This document shows, in pieces, positions 60,512 through 64,000 of a stretch of 64,000 bases of DNA; within the stretch, counting starts at the first letter, position 1, and each line of letters starts with the position of its first letter. The notes below the pieces were generated by a model that was given only the letters and a program-made list of their open reading frames with translations, did not search any database and had not been told where the DNA came from. Where the stretch lies: contig QVOM02000042.1 of the NCBI GenBank assembly GCA_003586115.2, forward strand, positions 72,461,447 through 72,525,446, read 5' to 3'. The translations under genes and the position numbers were made by a program. This DNA comes from Salvator merianae. Taxonomy: Eukaryota; Chordata; Lepidosauria; Squamata; Teiidae.

Positions 60512-60668
60512 AAAAATTGACTCAAAAGTGTGTTAGAGATGCTAGCATGTGGGCCTTGTGTCCTCATCCCTTTTCTAGCCTAGAATATTCATGAGAGGGG
60601 GAGGGGCAGAATGGCATGTCAACAGTCCCACCTGTGACCCAATTCTAAACTGCCTCAGAAGTACTTTT
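60512..60668. mobile_element. MITE, CAGACATAACAAAA family, partial copy 3
   Basis: Starts near AACAAAAAAAAATTGAC and includes CTAGCCTAGAATATTCATG, GGGGGAGGGGCAGAATGGC and CTGCCTCAGAAGTAC, in the order seen at 48486 and 51752. The right terminal repeat is lost. Confidence 0.5.
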
Positions 60669-60845
60669 TAACTGCCTCTTTGGGAGTAGAGGAAAGATCT
60701 TGTAGGTGCAACTGCACCATACCTGTCAATATATAATGAATCTATTGAAGTTTCTCTTCAAACTGATGTCAAAACAACTGTTGGCTATTTTCTTCATGGT
60801 TGTTTGTAAACCCATACTAGCTGAATAAACTATCTTAGAGAGTTA

Positions 60846-61330
60846 GGCCCTTTCTGATCCCTTCTTAGCATGGTATAGAAAAGGGCCTAGGGGCCTTCCT
60901 TTTGCTTGCCAGTGTGGGATATGGGAGGTTCCGCCTCCACTTAGTACGCTCCATCCACACAGGACAGGACATAGACTAGAGCACCCAAAATGGCATCCTA
61001 GTCTGGTCTATCAGCATGCTAGGCAGTTGGTATACCAGACCACAGGGGCATGAGAACAGCATGTCTCTGTGGAGGTCCCATTTTAGTAGTGGAACAAGGC
61101 ACACAACTGAAATGGGTCCTCCGAGATCTCCAAAGGCCAGGAACTTTTGTTCCTGCCTTTAGAGCATTCAGAGGCCCCATGGAAGTCAGCATGGGAGCTG
61201 GTATGAAACAGGCAGTCCCAATGCAGACAGCCTTGTTCTACACCAGGAGCAATCCATCCCAGCTTGGGGCAGATTGCACATCCCAATACAAGGCGGCCTG
61301 CCCTGTTATCAGCACAGACCAAGTAAATAC
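60846..61330. mobile_element. Harbinger-like non-autonomous transposon, decayed
   Basis: Left end GGCCCTTTCTGATCCC next to TTA. Interior: GAAATGGGTCCTCCGAG, CTCCAAAGGCCAGGAAC and GTCTATCAGCATGC, shared with 5960 and 52745. The right end near CAGAAATTG is too decayed to place well. It ends about 120 bp before exon 4. Confidence 0.45.
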
Positions 61331-61449
61331 AGAAATTGAATTAATTGCTTTAGAATGTGGTCACTCACCTGTATGATGAACTAAATTAAGACATTCTGAG
61401 AAAGGAAATGCATCTGATAACCTAATAAGTGTTTCTCCTTATGCTTTAG

Positions 61450-61591
61450 GTCATTTTCCAAACAAAGCCATGCCTTCAGCTGGAACACTGCCCTGGGTCC
61501 AAGGGATTATCTGTAATGCCAACAATCCTTGCTTCCGTTACCCAACACCTGGGGAGTCACCAGGCGTTGTTGGAAATTTTAACAAATCTAT
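61450..61591 (+). CDS. ABCA1: ABCA1 coding exon 4, residues 54-101
   Basis: Acceptor TATGCTTTAG, donor GTGAGT, 142 nt as in human. It encodes [39 protein letters not shown] and VVGNFNKS in the first extracellular domain. Cys75 is present (in human it is part of an intramolecular disulfide), as are Cys54 and Cys81. The sequon Asn98-Lys-Ser corresponds to a human N-glycosylation site. This is the most conserved stretch of the visible protein. The final codon, Ile101, is split across the intron. Confidence 0.97.
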
Positions 61592-63609
61592 GTGAGTACC
61601 AGGCTTTTACTTATTAGTTTTTGTCCCACAGAAGAGTTATAGAACAGACTTGCATTATACTGCATTAGTTATGGATGCTTGTTCTTTTTGGACACCTAGA
61701 AGAATCATTTGAGGAAAAGTGGTTATGCTATTCCTTGCACGGCCTATTAAGTGGACAAGGAACAAAAGAGATCATGAGTGGGGAGAGGAATTGGGAGTGA
61801 AACATGCAGGCCAATGAATTTTTAAAAAAGTTTAATCAAGGCCAAGCTACATAGATTGAAAGCAGAACATGATCCTAAAGTGCTATTCCCAGCTCCCCAA
61901 AGAATTCCCTGAAAAGATCACCACTTAAGCAGAAGACAGTAGTTATTTCATTCCTTAACAGAAGGAAGGACAACGTTATCCCTGTTCACAGAGGGAAAGA
62001 ACACAACTGCAGGGGCAGTGAGTGCACAGGATCTGGATGGAAAAGAGGATAGAGTTCCTATACATCTCCCCTTCTCCCTTCTCACTGAGGGAGAATCAGC
62101 TAATTCATGGAAAACGCATAGATAAGTCCCCATTTTCAGAACATATTATCCCGATCCTCAATTCCTCTAACTCAGGGGAAGAGCTGGATCCCAGACCCTT
62201 TGCTTCCCTTAGGCACAGTCCTAGGCTGCTGACAAAGACAAGAGTTTGTGGTGAAAGCTGGAAATCACTCTGAAATGTTGCTGTTATTCTCTGCAGCTAA
62301 GACAAAACAAGCTTAGGAGCAGCAGCCTTGCCCTATTGCAGGAAAGAATAGCTGGTGTAGCCTACAAAGCCTATCGCATGCAGTTCTTCAAAGGACAAGA
62401 CTTGAACTTCTTCTCTGTCTGGTCCTACAGCCCATATGATAGTATAAGGTTCACCAAAAAAGGACTCCAGATCACTTTGGCCACTTTCAGTTTCAGAATG
62501 GCTCTATTTCCATTTATGTGGTAATGAAAGGAGAGGAGGGACTCATCATCTGTTATGAATAGAGATGTGCACTAACTTAAAATTCAAGGTTCAGTTCAAA
62601 TCAAACTGAACTACACTGAATTCAGTTCAGTCTAAAACTAGATCAAACATGCTGGGCTCATTCTAGATTGAACTTGAACAGTTTGTGAACGGAATGAGGG
62701 TGGTTTTTTTGTTACCACTGAAAATTGTGCAATTCTCAGTTGCAACAAAATGGCCAGATAGGGTCAATTTAGAATAGTTCAAATCAAGCCATTTGGTTCA
62801 ATAATGTTTGATAGAACATTTCCTGGTTCAGTTTGAATCGAACTAGTACCTTTCAAAATGGTGGTGGTTTGATTTGAATTGAACAGTCAAACTAAGCAGT
62901 TTGATTCAGACTGTTCTAAAATTAACCAAATTTGCACGTCTCTAGTTATGAAATGTAGGTGCTGGACCAAGGACACGAACAGACAGCATAGCCAAAATTT
63001 TCAACCACCTGTACAGTTTGTCCCCAGACTATCTAACCACACCATTTCTGAAGTGAAATCAGCAAGATATTTAAACTTACTTGGGATTTTTAGGTGTTTC
63101 TGTATTTCCATTGCCTGACTATTTCATACGTATTTTAGTGGATAAGTAGCAAAGAAGCTCCCTGTTTTTCTAACATCTTTTTTGACATTCTGTCTTCAAT
63201 ACAAATTGTAGTCTGGGTTGTTGAGATACTGGCTAGCACAAGTGAAGACAGAATTAGAGTTGACTTTCCACCTTTGGTCTCAAAGAATGTGTGAAGTGAT
63301 TCTCCAGAAGCATGAGCGCTGTTGTAATTTGCTGCCATCTTTAACACACCTAATCAGCCATTGTTCCTTTCAGTAAACTGGACACAGAACATCTGTGGGT
63401 GGAGGCCTAGCTTAGTGCATGGAATGGCTCCTTTCCCTGTTGGTCTTTGTCATCTGAACCTGCCTGTTTTTGAGGTGGCAGCTAACTTAAAAGCTTGTTT
63501 GTTTTCCCCCCAAGACATGTTGGAAATTATGATAAAATTTGAGTAACATTGGATGCTAATGCTATTCCCTTTTGTTTCCCCATCCCATTTGTCTCTTTAA
63601 CTTCCTTAG
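61592..63609 (+). other. ABCA1: ABCA1 intron 4 (about 2.0 kb)
   Basis: GTGAGT to CTTCCTTAG, phase 2 at the protein level of Ile101. Apart from the hAT-like element at 62560-62944, I see no further feature. Confidence 0.88.
62560..62944. mobile_element. Palindromic hAT-like MITE, 385 bp
   Basis: Ends TAGAGATGTGCAC and GCACGTCTCTA. A perfect 8-bp duplication GTTATGAA lies at 62552-62559 and 62945-62952. The interior is a series of TTCAGTTCAAATCAAAC-like blocks and their complements. The terminal sequence is shared with 31936-32292. No transposase is present. Confidence 0.8.
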
Positions 63610-63728
63610 TGTTTACCGTCTGTTCTCTGATGCCAAACGATTACTGTTGTATAGCCAGAAAGACACCAGCATCAGGGATGCACAGAAAGTTGTGAGGAAA
63701 GTACAGAGAATTGGAAAAACTATTTCAG
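63610..63728 (+). CDS. ABCA1: ABCA1 coding exon 5, residues 101-140
   Basis: Acceptor TTCCTTAG, donor GTAAAT, 119 nt as in human. It encodes VYRLFSDAKRLLLYSQKDTS followed by IRDAQKVVRKVQRIGKTIS, still in the first extracellular domain. RLFSDA-RLLLYSQKDTS is an ABCA1 signature; after it, the sequence diverges from mammals as this region usually does. The exon ends after the first base of codon 141 and the protein continues outside the window. Confidence 0.96.
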
Positions 63729-64000
63729 GTAAATAAGCAAAATGTGTGCTGTCATTTTGCTAAGAGTTTTGGTATTGTGACAGTAAGTGATTCTTAGTAG
63801 AACTTCATCAAGAGCACTGAAAAAGTATGGAAGTTTTAGGACAACATGACTACCTTTACTTTTTGTGTGATGCTTACATGTGGCAGCCTGTGAGCTAAAA
63901 CTTTTCCCAGCTAGTGTTAACAAATCAAGGTGGGATAAACATAGAGCCTTTTTGCACTTTCCACCATGGAATGTTTGCCAGTGAACATTCCATGATGGAA
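63729..64000 (+). other. ABCA1: Start of ABCA1 intron 5
   Basis: Begins with GTAAAT. Nothing is seen in it until the transposon end at 63944. Confidence 0.85.
63944..64000. mobile_element. Harbinger-like MITE, CCACCATGGAA type, cut by window edge
   Basis: GAGCCTTTTTGCACTTTCC followed by the hairpin CACCATGGAATGTTTGCC and GTGAACATTCCATGATGG, with ATA just outside (63941-63943). It is the left end of the same group as 36373 and 57273. Confidence 0.6.

Larger units (their letters stand above)
59083..61449 (+). other. ABCA1: ABCA1 intron 3 (about 2.4 kb)
   Basis: GTAAGT to TGCTTTAG. It holds two Harbinger-like elements and one CAGACATAACAAAA-family copy. 59620-60500 shows nothing else I can name except a short poly(A) at about 60281-60293. 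Confidence 0.85.
18375..64000 (+). other. ABCA1: ABCA1 gene, 5' part (exons 1-5 of about 50)
   Basis: ABCA1 is a full-size ABC exporter of the plasma membrane and endosomes that moves cholesterol and phospholipid onto apolipoprotein A-I, the first step in HDL formation. The window holds exon 1 (non-coding), exons 2-5 and introns 1-4 (about 29.0, 11.4, 2.4 and 2.0 kb). Exons 2-5 encode residues 1-140 plus one base: a short cytosolic N terminus, the first membrane helix and the beginning of the large first extracellular domain. The coding exon sizes (66, 94, 142, 119 nt) equal those of human ABCA1. ABCA4 is the closest alternative, but [10 protein letters not shown] and RLFSDAKRLLLYSQKDTS are ABCA1 residues. 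The start of transcription is inferred from the TATA box. The gene continues beyond 64000. Confidence 0.95.

Noticed and set aside
47536..63728. ABCA4 or another ABCA paralogue instead of ABCA1
   Set aside because: ABCA4 shares [12 protein letters not shown] and exon phases, but residues around the first helix and RLFSDAKRLLLYSQKDTS, and the ABCA1-type promoter and exon 2 leader, fit only ABCA1.
1..64000. CRISPR array, prokaryotic operon or phage
   Set aside because: Split gene with spliceosomal introns, CpG island, LINEs and SINEs show a vertebrate genome; no array of regular direct repeats and spacers exists.

Overview
The window is vertebrate nuclear DNA, most probably from a squamate reptile. 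The only gene I can support is the 5' part of ABCA1 (ATP-binding cassette A1, the cholesterol and phospholipid exporter), on the + strand and running off the right edge. Five exons are visible: a non-coding exon 1 in a CpG island (about 18375-18491), exon 2 with the start codon (47463-47601, ATG at 47536), exon 3 (58989-59082), exon 4 (61450-61591) and exon 5 (63610-63728). All have GT/AG borders. The coding part is 66, 94, 142 and 119 nt and encodes about the first 140 of roughly 2,260 residues. The family is set by the protein sequence and by a promoter with the same layout as the mammalian ABCA1 promoter: E-box, AP-1-like site, DR4 liver X receptor element, TATA box.

Layout: 1-18050 is intergenic DNA with no recognisable exon and many transposon relics. 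18050-19560 is the CpG-island promoter and exon 1. 18492-47462 is a 29 kb first intron packed with repeats. 47602-58988 (intron 2), 59083-61449 (intron 3) and 61592-63609 (intron 4) are also repeat rich. 63729-64000 is the start of intron 5, where a foldback element is cut by the window edge.

The rest is mostly a collection of non-autonomous DNA transposons. The largest group has ends like GGGCCTTTCTGCAC and, in the better preserved copies, 3-bp and often A/T-rich target duplications, which fits the PIF/Harbinger superfamily. Two other palindromic elements have 8-bp duplications and fit hAT. CR1 LINE 3' ends, a decayed non-LTR reverse transcriptase, possible L1-like relics and tRNA-like SINEs are also present. 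CR1 tails, this SINE type and the density of short inverted-repeat elements favour a lizard or snake, but the species cannot be named.

No new multi-gene system is visible. The points most worth a second look are the conserved LXR promoter, loss of both N-terminal cysteines that are palmitoylated in human ABCA1, an out-of-frame upstream ORF overlapping the ABCA1 start, a short transposon in the CpG island that kept the CpGs its sister copies lost, and several well-resolved insertion events.
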